From positions 62,001 through 126,000 of the forward strand of contig CAZLNM010000001.1 of assembly GCA_964561025.1 (NCBI GenBank): 64,000 bases of DNA, written 5' to 3'. The notes under the pieces are model-generated. The model had not been told where the DNA came from. It did not search any database and worked only from the letters and a program-made list of their open reading frames with translations. Of this stretch, positions 1 to 8,096 are shown in pieces; the first letter of the stretch is position 1; the number at the start of each line of letters is the position of its first letter. The DNA is from JAAZNF01 sp964561025. GTDB lineage: Bacteria > Myxococcota > B64-G9. A program made the translations under genes and the position numbers.

Positions 1-1
1 G

Positions 2-544
2 GATCCGGATCCCATCACCGCGTTTCGGGCCGCCGCGGCCCTGTCCGTGCTCGGGGACGACGCGGGAGTCGAGGTGCTGGTCTGGGCCCTGGACAAGCGC
101 GACCTGTGTTTCGAGGCGCTGCGCGCGCTCACCCGGCTGGCCGCGCCCGCCGCCCGGGAACCGGTGCAGCGGTTCTTCGCCCGCCGCTGGCTACACCCGC
201 TGGAACGCCTGCAGGCCGCCGCCGCGCTGCACGCCATGGGCGACGCCAGCGGCACCGCGCACCTGGAGCGCTGCCAGACCTCGACGCGCGCCGAGGAGCG
301 CGGGTTCGCCCTGGAGTTGGCCGGCGCCCTGCGCCTGCCGGGAGCCCTCGAGCTGCTGCGCGGGGTGCTCGAGGACGAACGAGACATCCACCGGCTCGAC
401 GCGGCGCGGGGGCTTTCGCTGCTCGGCGACGCGCGCGCCGTGCCGGTGCTGGAGCGCGCCGCCCGTGACCCGTCCGATCCGGAGCTGGCGGCGCTGGCAA
501 CGCAAGCGCTACAAGATCTCCTCGCCAAAAAACCGTCGGACTGA
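2..544 (+). CDS. HEAT-repeat protein, 5'-truncated by window edge
   Basis: The reading frame is open from the first bases of the window, so the true start lies upstream; the visible GTG at 47 is internal to the domain. The roughly 180 visible residues are Ala/Leu/Arg-rich paired helices with the recurring pattern 'A...L..LGD..AV..L..A', typical of HEAT/PBS-lyase-type helical repeats, which act as protein-binding scaffolds. No catalytic motif is seen. The TGA at 542-544 is 5 bp before the TatD fusion gene, so the two are probably cotranscribed. Specific function unknown. Confidence 0.8.
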   Translation, partial: DPDPITAFRAAAALSVLGDDAGVEVLVWALDKRDLCFEALRALTRLAAPAAREPVQRFFARRWLHPLERLQAAAALHAMGDASGTAHLERCQTSTRAEERGFALELAGALRLPGALELLRGVLEDERDIHRLDAARGLSLLGDARAVPVLERAARDPSDPELAALATQALQDLLAKKPSD

Positions 545-549
545 CGATC

Positions 550-2055
550 ATGTTCTTCGACTCGCATGCCCACCTCGACTTTTCCGACTTCGCCGCCGAT
601 CGCGGCGACGTGCTCTCCCGCGCCTGGGACGCCGGGCTGGAAGGCATCGTGCTGGTGGGCTCCGGCGATGGCGAGACGAGCATCGGCGAGGCGCTGCGCC
701 TGGCCGCCGCGGACGAGCGCCTGTGGGCCACCGTCGGCGTTCACCCTCACGATGCCTCGCTGGGGCTGAAGTTCGAGAGCGCTCCCACCGCGCCGGTCGA
801 CGAAACGCAGCGAGCGGCCTGGGAAATCCGCCGCCGCCGGGTGCTGGGGCGGCTTTCCATGCAGGCCCTCCACCCCAAGGTGGTGGCCATCGGCGAGGTG
901 GGACTCGACTTCCACTACGATCTCTCGCCCCGCGAGTTGCAGCGGATCTTGTTTCGAGACTTCGTGCGTCTGGCCCGCCGCCTGCGCTTGCCGCTGGTCA
1001 TCCACGCCCGCGACGACTGCGGCGAGGTGGCCCGCATCCTCGAGGAGGAGTCGGCGGGTCTTGTGGGAGGCATCATCCACTGTTTCACCGGCGATGAGGG
1101 TCTGCTACGGGCGGGCCTGAACCTGGGGTTCGCCTTCGGCATCAACGGGATTCTCACCTTCCCGAACGCCGCCGATCTGCGCCGCTCGGCCCGCGACATC
1201 CCCATGGAGCGGCTGGTGCTGGAGACCGACGCGCCCTACCTGGCCCCGGTGCCCTTCCGTGGCCGGCGCAACGAGCCGGCGCGCGTGGTCGAGGTCGCGC
1301 GGGCGCTGAGCAAGCTCCGGGACCTACCCGTGGAGGAGATCGGCCACATCACCAGCGCCAACGTGCGCCGGGTGCTTCGCCTCGACGCGCGGGAAGCGGC
1401 GCCGCCCGGGCGGATCGCCTACCAGGTCAAGGACGCGCTGTATCTCAACGTGACCAACCGCTGCACCCTGGCTTGCCGTTTCTGCCTGAAACGAGGGGGG
1501 CACTCGCTGGGCGACATCCCGCTCGCGCTACGGCGCGAACCCACGCCGGCGGAGGTGCTGGCGGCGTACCGGGAGGCTGCGGGCGAACGCTACGCCGAGG
1601 CGGTCTTCTGTGGCGTGGGCGAGCCGCTGCTTCGAGCGGAAGTGGTGATCGAGGTGGGACGGAAGCTGCGCGACGAGGGACAGCGGGTGCGGGTGAATAC
1701 CGACGGCCTGGCCAGCCTGGTCCTCGGGCGGGACATCGTATCGGAGCTACGCGGCGCGGTGGACACTCTCTCGGTGAGCCTCAACGCGCCAGACGTACAA
1801 ACCTACGCCCGCCTGTGTCAGCCCCCGGACCCGCAGCAGGCCTTCTCTGCGCTGTGCGATTTCATCCGGCGCGCCGCCCAAAAGATCCCCACCGTCGTGG
1901 CTACGGCGGTGGCCTTGCCCGGCGTGGACCTTGCCGCCTGCGAGCAGTTGGCGCGCTCGCTGGGAGCCCGGTTCCGCGCGCGTCCCTTCGGCGAGTACCG
2001 GGGGTTCCGCCCCCAGCCCAACGCGGGCGGCTCGGCTGAAAAGGAAGAGGAATGA
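550..2055 (+). CDS. TatD-family metal-dependent hydrolase fused to a radical SAM domain
   Basis: Residues 1-285 are a TatD-type TIM-barrel hydrolase: the metal-binding HAH pair at 6-8, the GEVGLDF motif with Glu116, IHARDD, IHCFTG and the late ETDAPYL aspartate are all present. TatD enzymes are Mg2+-dependent 3'-5' DNA/RNA exonucleases or deoxyribonucleases. From about residue 290 a second domain begins with the radical SAM signature C305-x3-C309-x2-C312, which binds a 4Fe-4S cluster, followed by a GVGEPLL glycine-rich strand. This resembles the 'TatD-associated radical SAM' family, normally encoded separately. The intact frame and the linker region near 285 argue for a true fusion. The substrate of the radical SAM half is unknown. 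The domain is short (about 210 residues). Confidence 0.9.
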   Translation: MFFDSHAHLDFSDFAADRGDVLSRAWDAGLEGIVLVGSGDGETSIGEALRLAAADERLWATVGVHPHDASLGLKFESAPTAPVDETQRAAWEIRRRRVLGRLSMQALHPKVVAIGEVGLDFHYDLSPRELQRILFRDFVRLARRLRLPLVIHARDDCGEVARILEEESAGLVGGIIHCFTGDEGLLRAGLNLGFAFGINGILTFPNAADLRRSARDIPMERLVLETDAPYLAPVPFRGRRNEPARVVEVARALSKLRDLPVEEIGHITSANVRRVLRLDAREAAPPGRIAYQVKDALYLNVTNRCTLACRFCLKRGGHSLGDIPLALRREPTPAEVLAAYREAAGERYAEAVFCGVGEPLLRAEVVIEVGRKLRDEGQRVRVNTDGLASLVLGRDIVSELRGAVDTLSVSLNAPDVQTYARLCQPPDPQQAFSALCDFIRRAAQKIPTVVATAVALPGVDLAACEQLARSLGARFRARPFGEYRGFRPQPNAGGSAEKEEE

Positions 2056-2077
2056 AGTACCAAGACGGAGGCTGGTT

Positions 2078-2305
2078 TCAGGGGCTTCCCGCCGGGGAGG
2101 GGTTCTCGCAGCGGCGGCAGGTGGTGAGGCCCAGCAGGGTGTACAGCGGGCAGCTCCCGACGAACGCCGTGGCGAGCGGGACCAGGCCGATCAGGCCCCA
2201 CCAGGTTTGCGGACCCCAGAAGATCAGGCTGAGCAAGAAAGATCCCAGCAAGAACCGAACGACCCGCTCCAGCGGATGAATATTCTTCGGCATCAGGTTT
2301 GACAT
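2078..2305 (-). CDS. DUF2892-like small inner-membrane protein
   Basis: A 75-residue protein with two hydrophobic helices (about 15-30 and 36-52) separated by a short turn, followed by CPLYTLLGL and a CRRC-containing tail. The 'N..P.ER..R...G..L' N-terminus and CP-Y motif match the DUF2892/YgaP-type transmembrane family, often fused to or beside rhodanese domains and implicated in sulfur handling. There is a strong ribosome site (AAGGAGGTG) just before the ATG and a plausible promoter upstream at 2327-2354. It faces the TatD fusion gene with a 22-bp gap. Confidence 0.75.
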   Translation of the reverse strand: MSNLMPKNIHPLERVVRFLLGSFLLSLIFWGPQTWWGLIGLVPLATAFVGSCPLYTLLGLTTCRRCENPSPAGSP

Positions 2306-2326
2306 GGCGCACCTCCTTATGCGGAT

Positions 2327-2354
2327 AAGTTATGTCCTGATAGATCTTTGTCAA
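2327..2354 (-). promoter_or_regulatory. Predicted sigma-70 promoter for the DUF2892 gene
   Basis: On the minus strand there is TTGACA (perfect -35), a 16-bp spacer and TAACTT (-10, 3 of 6). The ATG at 2305 is about 22 nt downstream of the -10, with AAGGAGGTG in between. Confidence 0.5.
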
Positions 2355-2375
2355 GCAAGATGCGGGCGGTTTTTC

Positions 2376-2404
2376 TTGCCAGCGTGGTGGCATTTTGCTA
2401 TTTT
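2376..2404 (+). promoter_or_regulatory. Predicted sigma-70 promoter for the double cNMP-binding gene
   Basis: TTGCCA, a 17-bp spacer and TATTTT lie in a locally AT-rich stretch about 125 nt before the chosen start at 2530. It diverges from the DUF2892 promoter. Confidence 0.45.
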
Positions 2405-2529
2405 CCCTTTCAATCGACGATCCTACATGTCCTGGCGTTACCGACCCAACCTTCGTCCCGCCGCGTTCATTGCCCTCGTGGGAGTGGGATACCCGGGCAG
2501 CGCGGCCCGCGTTCAAGGAGAACCGGTCG

Positions 2530-3831
2530 ATGCCTACATTGCTTGAGACCTATCGCGAGGCCGAAACCGAGCTTCTGCAGGGCCGCCACGAGTCCGCCCT
2601 GGCCAAGTTGGCCCAGGTGATCCGGACCGATCCGGCTCACCTCTGGTCGCGTTTCCTCGCCGCCCGCGCCCTGGAGGGGCTCAAGGAGTACAACCGCGCC
2701 TTCGAGATCTACAAGGCCATCGCCGAGCACTGCCTGCGGGCGGGCTACCCGCTGCTGGGGCTCGACGCCACCAAACGCGCGGCGCGCTTGCAGACCGGCT
2801 TCGAATCCACCCTGCGCCTGCTGGCCGACATGTACGGGCTGGAGTCGGACCGCATCGAACAGGAGTTGGAGCTGCCGGTTCCGCCCGAGCTGCGGGGGGA
2901 TCTGGAGGTCAGCACTCCGCCGCCGCCTGCAGACAAGCTGGTGAGCATGGCATCCAGTCTGGCGCGGTCCTTCGAGAACGCCCGTTACCCGCGGAGCGTT
3001 CCGGCCGCGCCCTTCTTCTCGCTGCTCTCCGCCGAGGCCATCTACCCCATCCTGGAACTCATGGAGCTGCGAACCTTCCCGGCCGGGCAGGCCGTGGTGC
3101 GCGAGGGCGATCCGGGGACCTCGGTGTTCTTGCTGGCCTTCGGCGAGGTCGAGGCCCGCGAGAGCCGGGGCGGCGAGTCCCGGGCGCTGGCCCGGTTCCA
3201 CACCAATTCGGTGTTCGGCGAGATGGCGCTCATCACCGACGCCCCGCGCGTCGCCTCGGCGGTGGCGGTGCGCGAGAGCGACGTGCTCGAGCTACGCCGT
3301 GAGGATCTCGAGGCGGCCGCCTCCGACATCGACGACCTCACCCTGGCCCTGGCTCGCTTCGTGCGCCAGCGTTTCTTGCACTTTTTGCTCGCCACCAACC
3401 CGATGTTCGCGCCGTTCTCCCGGGAGAAGAAACGCGCCTTGCTGGAGATGTTCACCTCCATCGGCATTCCCACCGATGAGGTCATCATCCGCGAAGGGAC
3501 GCCCGGCCCCGGCCTGTACATGATCCTGGGCGGCGAGGTGGAAGTCACCAAGTTCGAGGGCAGCTCGCGCATCCAGCTGGCCACCCTGCGCGAGGGCTCG
3601 GTGTTCGGCGAGATCTCCCTGATCCACGACACGCCCACCACCGCCACGGTGCGGGCCGTCCGCGGCGGCGAGTTCTTGTTCTTGTCCCGCGCCGACTTCT
3701 TGCAGCTCGCCCGCCAGGAGCCCCAGATCCTGGAGTCGCTGAAGTCTCTGTCCGCCGAGCGGCTGGAAGCCCAACGCAAGATGATGGCCCAGGCCACCAC
3801 CCCGGCGCCCGAGGCCACCATCCTTTTCTAA
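2530..3831 (+). CDS. TPR protein with two cyclic-nucleotide-binding (CNB) domains
   Basis: The ATG at 2530 follows a good Shine-Dalgarno (CAAGGAG), so this start is preferred over in-frame codons back to 2395; the product is 433 residues. Residues 1-90 form a short TPR-like helical region. Two cAMP-receptor-type beta-barrel domains follow, at about 162-280 and 289-410, each with a phosphate-binding cassette: VFGEMALITDAPRVAS in the first and VFGEISLIHDTPTTAT in the second. The second lacks the arginine that binds the cyclic phosphate, so only the first may bind ligand. There is no DNA-binding domain, so it is likely a signalling adaptor. It converges on the GltJ-like gene. Ligand and partner are unknown. 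Confidence 0.85.
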   Translation: MPTLLETYREAETELLQGRHESALAKLAQVIRTDPAHLWSRFLAARALEGLKEYNRAFEIYKAIAEHCLRAGYPLLGLDATKRAARLQTGFESTLRLLADMYGLESDRIEQELELPVPPELRGDLEVSTPPPPADKLVSMASSLARSFENARYPRSVPAAPFFSLLSAEAIYPILELMELRTFPAGQAVVREGDPGTSVFLLAFGEVEARESRGGESRALARFHTNSVFGEMALITDAPRVASAVAVRESDVLELRREDLEAAASDIDDLTLALARFVRQRFLHFLLATNPMFAPFSREKKRALLEMFTSIGIPTDEVIIREGTPGPGLYMILGGEVEVTKFEGSSRIQLATLREGSVFGEISLIHDTPTTATVRAVRGGEFLFLSRADFLQLARQEPQILESLKSLSAERLEAQRKMMAQATTPAPEATILF

Positions 3832-4089
3832 AGCGGCTTCGGTCTCCGGCCCCACAAGTCGTACGGCAACGAACCTCGCGGCCGGCGGCTAGATCAGCGA
3901 GCGGCGCACGCAAGCGAAGGCCCCGGTGCCCCCAGGCACTCTGGCCAAGGAGCTACACTGGCGACGCGATCATTCGCACGGGCGTGGGGGCCCCGCGACC
4001 GGCCGCGAATAATATTCCGTACACGAACAGCCGCGTTTTTACGGGATTGGCTAGGACACAACGAAAGAACGTCTCATCGCTGAGCGGGG

Positions 4090-6354
4090 TCACTTGACGG
4101 TGAACGGGAAAGGCACGGTCATGGGGCCGCCACCCGCCTTGGGGAAGCGGATGCCGTTGATCACCCGGCCGATGCAGTCCGAGACGAAGGTCCCCTTGAA
4201 CTCGGGCGTGTCGGTGGCCAGCTTGGTCACCGCCCCCTCGGGGGTGATGACGAACTTGATCACCATCCGGCCCTGCACCGAGGCGTCCACTTCCTTCTGC
4301 TTGCGGGAGCAGGCCTGGAACTCGGCCAGGTGCTGCTTCATCACCTCGAGCACGTCGGCGTTGGTGCGCGGAGGCAGCTCCTTCTTCTCCTCCGGTTTGG
4401 GCGCGGGGGCGGCCTCGGCTCGCTTCACGCCCATCTCCTTTTGAAGCGCCTTGTCGTCCTCGTCGTCATCGCGGAAGTTCAGGATGTCGTTCTTGTCGAC
4501 CTTCTTCTTGGGCTTGGCTTCTTCCGGGGGTGGCGTCTCACGCTCTTTACGGCCACGGTCGGCCTTGTCCTCGCGCTGCAAGCGCGCCAGGGTGTCGTCC
4601 CGCTCCTGAGGTGGTTTCGCTGGCTGTGCGACCTTCTTCGGTTCTCTGGGAGGTGGCGGCGTGACTTTCTTCCCAGGCGTTCCCGGTTTTTCCTCCGGCG
4701 GGGGCGGCGCTGGGGGCGGCGTGACGGCGCCGGAAGACGGCGGAGCGCTCTCGGCGCCGGCAGCCGGCGCCGACGGGCCACCGGACCCCTCCGCGGGGGA
4801 CGGGGAAGGTGGCGCTGGCGGCGGGACCACTTTGGCCGAGGCCGGAGGCGCCGCCGGCGCGGTTCCAACCGCGGCGGGAGGCCCGAGGGGGACACCCTGG
4901 CCGGGCTCCGGCGGAACCTGGCTGCGCAACAGGATGTACGCGATGAACCCCAAAAGCACCAGGATGAGCAGGCCGCCGCCCGCGAGCACCCCGATCAGCC
5001 AGCGCGGAACGGCGGCGTGCGGAGCCACGGAAACCTCGGGAGGGGGCACCACCCGCTCTTTCTTCTCCTGGTACTGCTCCCGGCGCGCCGCCTCCTGCGC
5101 GGCCAGGGCCTCCTCCTCCTGCTTGCGACGGGCCGCGGCCGCCTCGGCCGCCAGGCGTTCCTCCTCCTGGCGCTTGCGCTCCGCCTCGCGAGCGGCCGCC
5201 TCCTCCTCGGCGCGGATCTGGCCGTTGATGGAGCTGTCGCCGTCGTCCATGGGCGCGGTGTCCGGCGCGGCCTTCTCGCCCATCAGCGGAGGGATCACGT
5301 CGGACGGCTCGGGCAGCGGCTCGGGCTCGGGCGGCCTCAGGGACGCCAATTCCTCCTCGGCCAGCGAGCTCAGGGACGAAACCGCGGACGGTTTCCAGTC
5401 CACGTCCGCTGCGAACGCCGCCCCGGTGACCGAGGTATCGGAATATTCCTGCCCACCGGCGTGCGTCTCTTCGGATTCCGTGGCAGCGTTGTCCGTGGAG
5501 CCATACGCCGGCTCCTCGTCCTCCTCCCGTGAATACTCCCGCGCCGCCGGGGCGGCCGGCTCCTCGGCAGCAGCCTCGGCGCCCGCGGCAGATTGCGCCA
5601 GGAACCGCAGCTCGGCCACCTCCAGCAGCGGAGCCCAGTCCCCCAGCCCGGATTTCCACGCCAGGGTGTCCGGATGGATCTCGCCACGGTGAAACCGCTC
5701 GGCCACGTCATTCAGAGAGAGCGGCCCCATCTGTTGATCGTCCACCGCCAGGTACCACTCCAGCCGGTCCTCGCCCGCCTGCGCGGGCCCAGGGGACGAA
5801 TCGCCAGGGCTGGCCGGCGTGGCGACCGGTTCTTCACCTCGCGCCAACCGGTACAGGTCCCCGATCTGGCGACTCTCCTCGTCTCGCCGGGTGGCCTTCT
5901 CCTTCTCGGCTTGCACCTTCTGCATCTCCTCGACGCTGAACAGCCGGGTGGATTGGCGATCCAGATCCCCCTCTCCGGCGTCCCCGCCTCCATCAGCTGC
6001 GGCGCCATCGTCGGGCAGCCCGCTCTCGCCCAGGATGTTGTCGAAGGCGTTGCCCAGATCCTCGTCGCCGATCTTGGGCCCACCCTCGTCCGTCGCCGCC
6101 GGGGGCGCGGAAACGTCGGTGTTCTCTCGGTGATTGGCCTCGGCGGGAACGTCCGCACCCTCGGCCGGGCCGGGAGCCGGCGCCCCACCCTCCGCAGCCG
6201 GCGCTTCCTCGGCTCCCGCGGCGGCCTGCTCCTGGGCCGGCCGCACGGTGATCACGTTGGCGCACTTCTTACACTTCACCCGTACGCCCTTCTTCCCCAC
6301 CTTCTCGTCGGCGATGGCGTACTGCGCATTGCACTTGTCGCACCTGAATTTCAT
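4090..6354 (-). CDS. gltJ: GltJ/AgmX-like zinc-ribbon, GYF and TonB-like envelope protein
   Basis: 754 residues. It opens with a zinc ribbon (C5-x2-C8 and C28-x2-C31), then an acidic linker, a GYF_2-type domain at about 198-250 (EWYLAVDDQQMGPLS start), a Lys/Glu/Ala-rich helical stretch, one transmembrane segment at about 452-476, a long Pro-rich periplasmic linker and a C-terminal AgmX/PglI-type TonB-like domain (about 660-754). This order is that of Myxococcus AgmX (GltJ), an inner-membrane part of the Agl-Glt gliding machine. There the cytoplasmic zinc finger and GYF contact MglA and the motor, and the C-terminus spans the periplasm. It stands alone here, 34 kb from the main glt-like cluster, behind its own promoter. 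Confidence 0.85.
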   Translation of the reverse strand: MKFRCDKCNAQYAIADEKVGKKGVRVKCKKCANVITVRPAQEQAAAGAEEAPAAEGGAPAPGPAEGADVPAEANHRENTDVSAPPAATDEGGPKIGDEDLGNAFDNILGESGLPDDGAAADGGGDAGEGDLDRQSTRLFSVEEMQKVQAEKEKATRRDEESRQIGDLYRLARGEEPVATPASPGDSSPGPAQAGEDRLEWYLAVDDQQMGPLSLNDVAERFHRGEIHPDTLAWKSGLGDWAPLLEVAELRFLAQSAAGAEAAAEEPAAPAAREYSREEDEEPAYGSTDNAATESEETHAGGQEYSDTSVTGAAFAADVDWKPSAVSSLSSLAEEELASLRPPEPEPLPEPSDVIPPLMGEKAAPDTAPMDDGDSSINGQIRAEEEAAAREAERKRQEEERLAAEAAAARRKQEEEALAAQEAARREQYQEKKERVVPPPEVSVAPHAAVPRWLIGVLAGGGLLILVLLGFIAYILLRSQVPPEPGQGVPLGPPAAVGTAPAAPPASAKVVPPPAPPSPSPAEGSGGPSAPAAGAESAPPSSGAVTPPPAPPPPEEKPGTPGKKVTPPPPREPKKVAQPAKPPQERDDTLARLQREDKADRGRKERETPPPEEAKPKKKVDKNDILNFRDDDEDDKALQKEMGVKRAEAAPAPKPEEKKELPPRTNADVLEVMKQHLAEFQACSRKQKEVDASVQGRMVIKFVITPEGAVTKLATDTPEFKGTFVSDCIGRVINGIRFPKAGGGPMTVPFPFTVK

Positions 6355-6495
6355 GGTCGTCCTCGAGATCGCTTTCGCAGCCGAGCAACCTTCGCCGCGC
6401 CTGCCGGCGCTACCGGTACAGACGTGCCAGGCTCCGTGCTGGATCTATACCATACTTCAAATCCGGCGCACGGGCGGCTTGTTCCGCGATTGTGA

Positions 6496-6524
6496 ATTAT
6501 TGCACCGGCTACGAACCTTGGCAA
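6496..6524 (-). promoter_or_regulatory. Predicted sigma-70 promoter of the gltJ-like gene
   Basis: Minus strand: TTGCCA (5 of 6), 17-bp spacer, AATAAT (5 of 6). The leader to the ATG at 6354 would be about 135 nt. Confidence 0.55.
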
Positions 6525-6556
6525 GTAATCGCTAGACCCACGCCCCCAAAGGTGAA

Positions 6557-6562
6557 TAGAAT
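6557..6562 (+). promoter_or_regulatory. Candidate -10 box of a leaderless gene
   Basis: TAGAAT (5 of 6 to consensus) ends 6 nt before the ATG at 6569, which would place transcription start at or next to the start codon. A weak -35 (TAGACC) lies 18 bp upstream. There is no Shine-Dalgarno between the box and the ATG. Confidence 0.35.
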
Positions 6563-6568
6563 GCCGGC

Positions 6569-6952
6569 ATGGCCCGAAAGCCCCGCTCGCGAACGAAGAA
6601 AAAGCCTTCTCAGAACACCGCCCAACTGACTCAGAAGATCATCGAGGAACACGCCCGCCATCCCCATCCGAACCTGGAGGGACAGGCCCTCAGGGTGCAC
6701 CTGCTGCTTCACCACATCGTCGAAAAGCAGCTCCACGAGCACCAGCCGCCCGAGGCCAGCGCGGCCCTGGAGATACTGCTGAAAGAAGGGTTGGAACGCC
6801 ACCAGGCCATCCACTTCCTGGCCCGGGCGGTGGCTCGCTTCGCCATCGGCCAGATGCGAGCTGCCCAGGCGCCGGACCTCGAAAAATACCGGAGCGAGCT
6901 GGCCGAGATCATCAAACATCCCCCCAGAAAAGCGCCGGACGAGTCGGCCTGA
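6569..6952 (+). CDS. Small basic helical protein, DUF1841-like
   Basis: 127 residues with a Lys/Arg-rich start and then four or so amphipathic helices. Histidines are unusually abundant (HARHPHP, HLLLHHIVEKQLHEHQPPE, HQAIHFLARAV). The spacing 'LH..VE.QL....PPE' and the following helical hairpin resemble the uncharacterised DUF1841 family; this assignment is tentative. No membrane segment or signal peptide. It is transcribed away from the gltJ-like gene across a 214-bp gap and converges with the zinc-ribbon gene 2 bp downstream. Function unknown. Confidence 0.7.
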   Translation: MARKPRSRTKKKPSQNTAQLTQKIIEEHARHPHPNLEGQALRVHLLLHHIVEKQLHEHQPPEASAALEILLKEGLERHQAIHFLARAVARFAIGQMRAAQAPDLEKYRSELAEIIKHPPRKAPDESA

Positions 6953-6954
6953 CC

Positions 6955-7371
6955 TCACCGCCGCCGCAGCGTTCGCCAGTGGCGCAGCAGGCGCACCGTC
7001 GCCCACACGCCCATCCCCGCCCCCAGCAGGATCATGCCTCCTACCAACACATCGAACCACCACGGCACGCCCCAGAACCCCTTGAGCCCTCCCAGGATCA
7101 GGAAGGCCAGGCGCGCCGCGAAGGCCAGCACGATGAGCGCGCCGCCCAGGCCGCATACGATCCAGGCCTCCCGTTTCTGCTCCGGGCTGAGCAAGCCTGC
7201 CAGATCGAACCGGATGTCAGCGCTGGAGTCGTAATGCTCGTAGCGCAAGACCGGCGCGGTGGCCGGTTCCAGGGAGCCGCCGCAACTCGGGCACACCGTG
7301 CGCCCGTGGGCCCAATGGGACGCAGCGAACACGGTCTGGCAGCGCCGGCAGCGCTTGGGTTCGTCGGCCAT
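6955..7371 (-). CDS. Zinc-ribbon membrane protein of unknown function
   Basis: 138 residues. The N-terminal 45 residues hold a rubredoxin/zinc-ribbon pattern, C-R-R-C and C-P-S-C 16 residues apart, followed by an acidic linker. Two transmembrane helices at about 72-92 and 104-126 are separated by a tryptophan-rich loop, and the tail is very basic (RLLRHWRTLRRR), so the N-terminus is probably cytoplasmic. Upstream of the ATG is AGGAGG. It diverges from the YciB-like gene. No specific family was recognised. Confidence 0.7.
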   Translation of the reverse strand: MADEPKRCRRCQTVFAASHWAHGRTVCPSCGGSLEPATAPVLRYEHYDSSADIRFDLAGLLSPEQKREAWIVCGLGGALIVLAFAARLAFLILGGLKGFWGVPWWFDVLVGGMILLGAGMGVWATVRLLRHWRTLRRR

Positions 7372-7472
7372 GGTACCTTATACCTCCTGCGCCGATTTTG
7401 CCGCGCCAGCTGCCTTGGCGCAAACGGAAAATCCGTTGAGCGCCGGCGGCGGATATGCTCTGCTTCGCCTCG

Positions 7473-8096
7473 ATGGCCGACGCGCGTCATGCCAACCCCG
7501 CCCGGCTGCTGCTATTCCAGCTCCTGCCCATTCTGGCGTTCTTGCTGGTGGACGCGCTGGTCGAGGATCCGGCCTGGGCCATCGGCGCCGCGCTGCTCTT
7601 GGTGGTCGCCCAGGCGGCGCTGGACATCCGGCGCACCCGCCGGCTGGATCCGCTGGTGCTGGTGGACGTGTTGTTGATCGGTGGCCTGGCCGCCGGCTCG
7701 CTCTTCACCAACGACGAGCGCTTCTTCAAGCTCAAACCGGCCATCCTGGAGGGCCTGATGGTGCCGTACCTGGCCTTTCTGGCTCTGGCTCCGGCCCGCA
7801 TCATCGAGGGGTACTTTCGCCGGGCCCTCGGCGGCATGGAGTTCCCGGCCGCCGCCCTGCCCCTGTTGCGCCGTTTGCTCCTGTGGATGGCCGCGCTCGT
7901 CCTGGTCCACGCCGGCCTGGTGGTGGTCGCGGCGCTTCATGCCTCACGCGCCGCCTGGGGTTGGATCTCCGGGCCGGGGTTTTACGCCCTGCTGCTTCCC
8001 CTCGCGGTCTGGGTGCTCATCCAGCGCCGGAGGCTTCGGCGAGTTGCTCGGCCGACACGGCTCCGGGCCGGGTCACCGCCACCCGCCCGTCCTTGA
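7473..8096 (+). CDS. YciB/IspZ-like multi-spanning membrane protein
   Basis: About 207 residues from the ATG at 7473 (an in-frame ATG at 7455 would add six residues). It has five or six hydrophobic helices and the features of the YciB (intracellular septation protein A) family: an N-terminal 'LLFQLLPILAFLLVD' helix and a 'LFTNDERFFKLKPAI' loop, matching the family's 'DxxFIxxKPTIIN' core. YciB proteins are inner-membrane proteins linked to envelope/cell-division homeostasis. The C-terminal 27 codons overlap the opposing YrdC gene (8017-8096), so the tail past the last helix is probably dispensable. Confidence 0.7.
   Translation: MADARHANPARLLLFQLLPILAFLLVDALVEDPAWAIGAALLLVVAQAALDIRRTRRLDPLVLVDVLLIGGLAAGSLFTNDERFFKLKPAILEGLMVPYLAFLALAPARIIEGYFRRALGGMEFPAAALPLLRRLLLWMAALVLVHAGLVVVAALHASRAAWGWISGPGFYALLLPLAVWVLIQRRRLRRVARPTRLRAGSPPPARP

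Noticed and set aside
1..12. Doubled GGATCC at the window edge
   Set aside because: It could hint at a cloning junction, but the frame of the HEAT protein continues through it and encodes D-P-D-P, so it is taken as natural.
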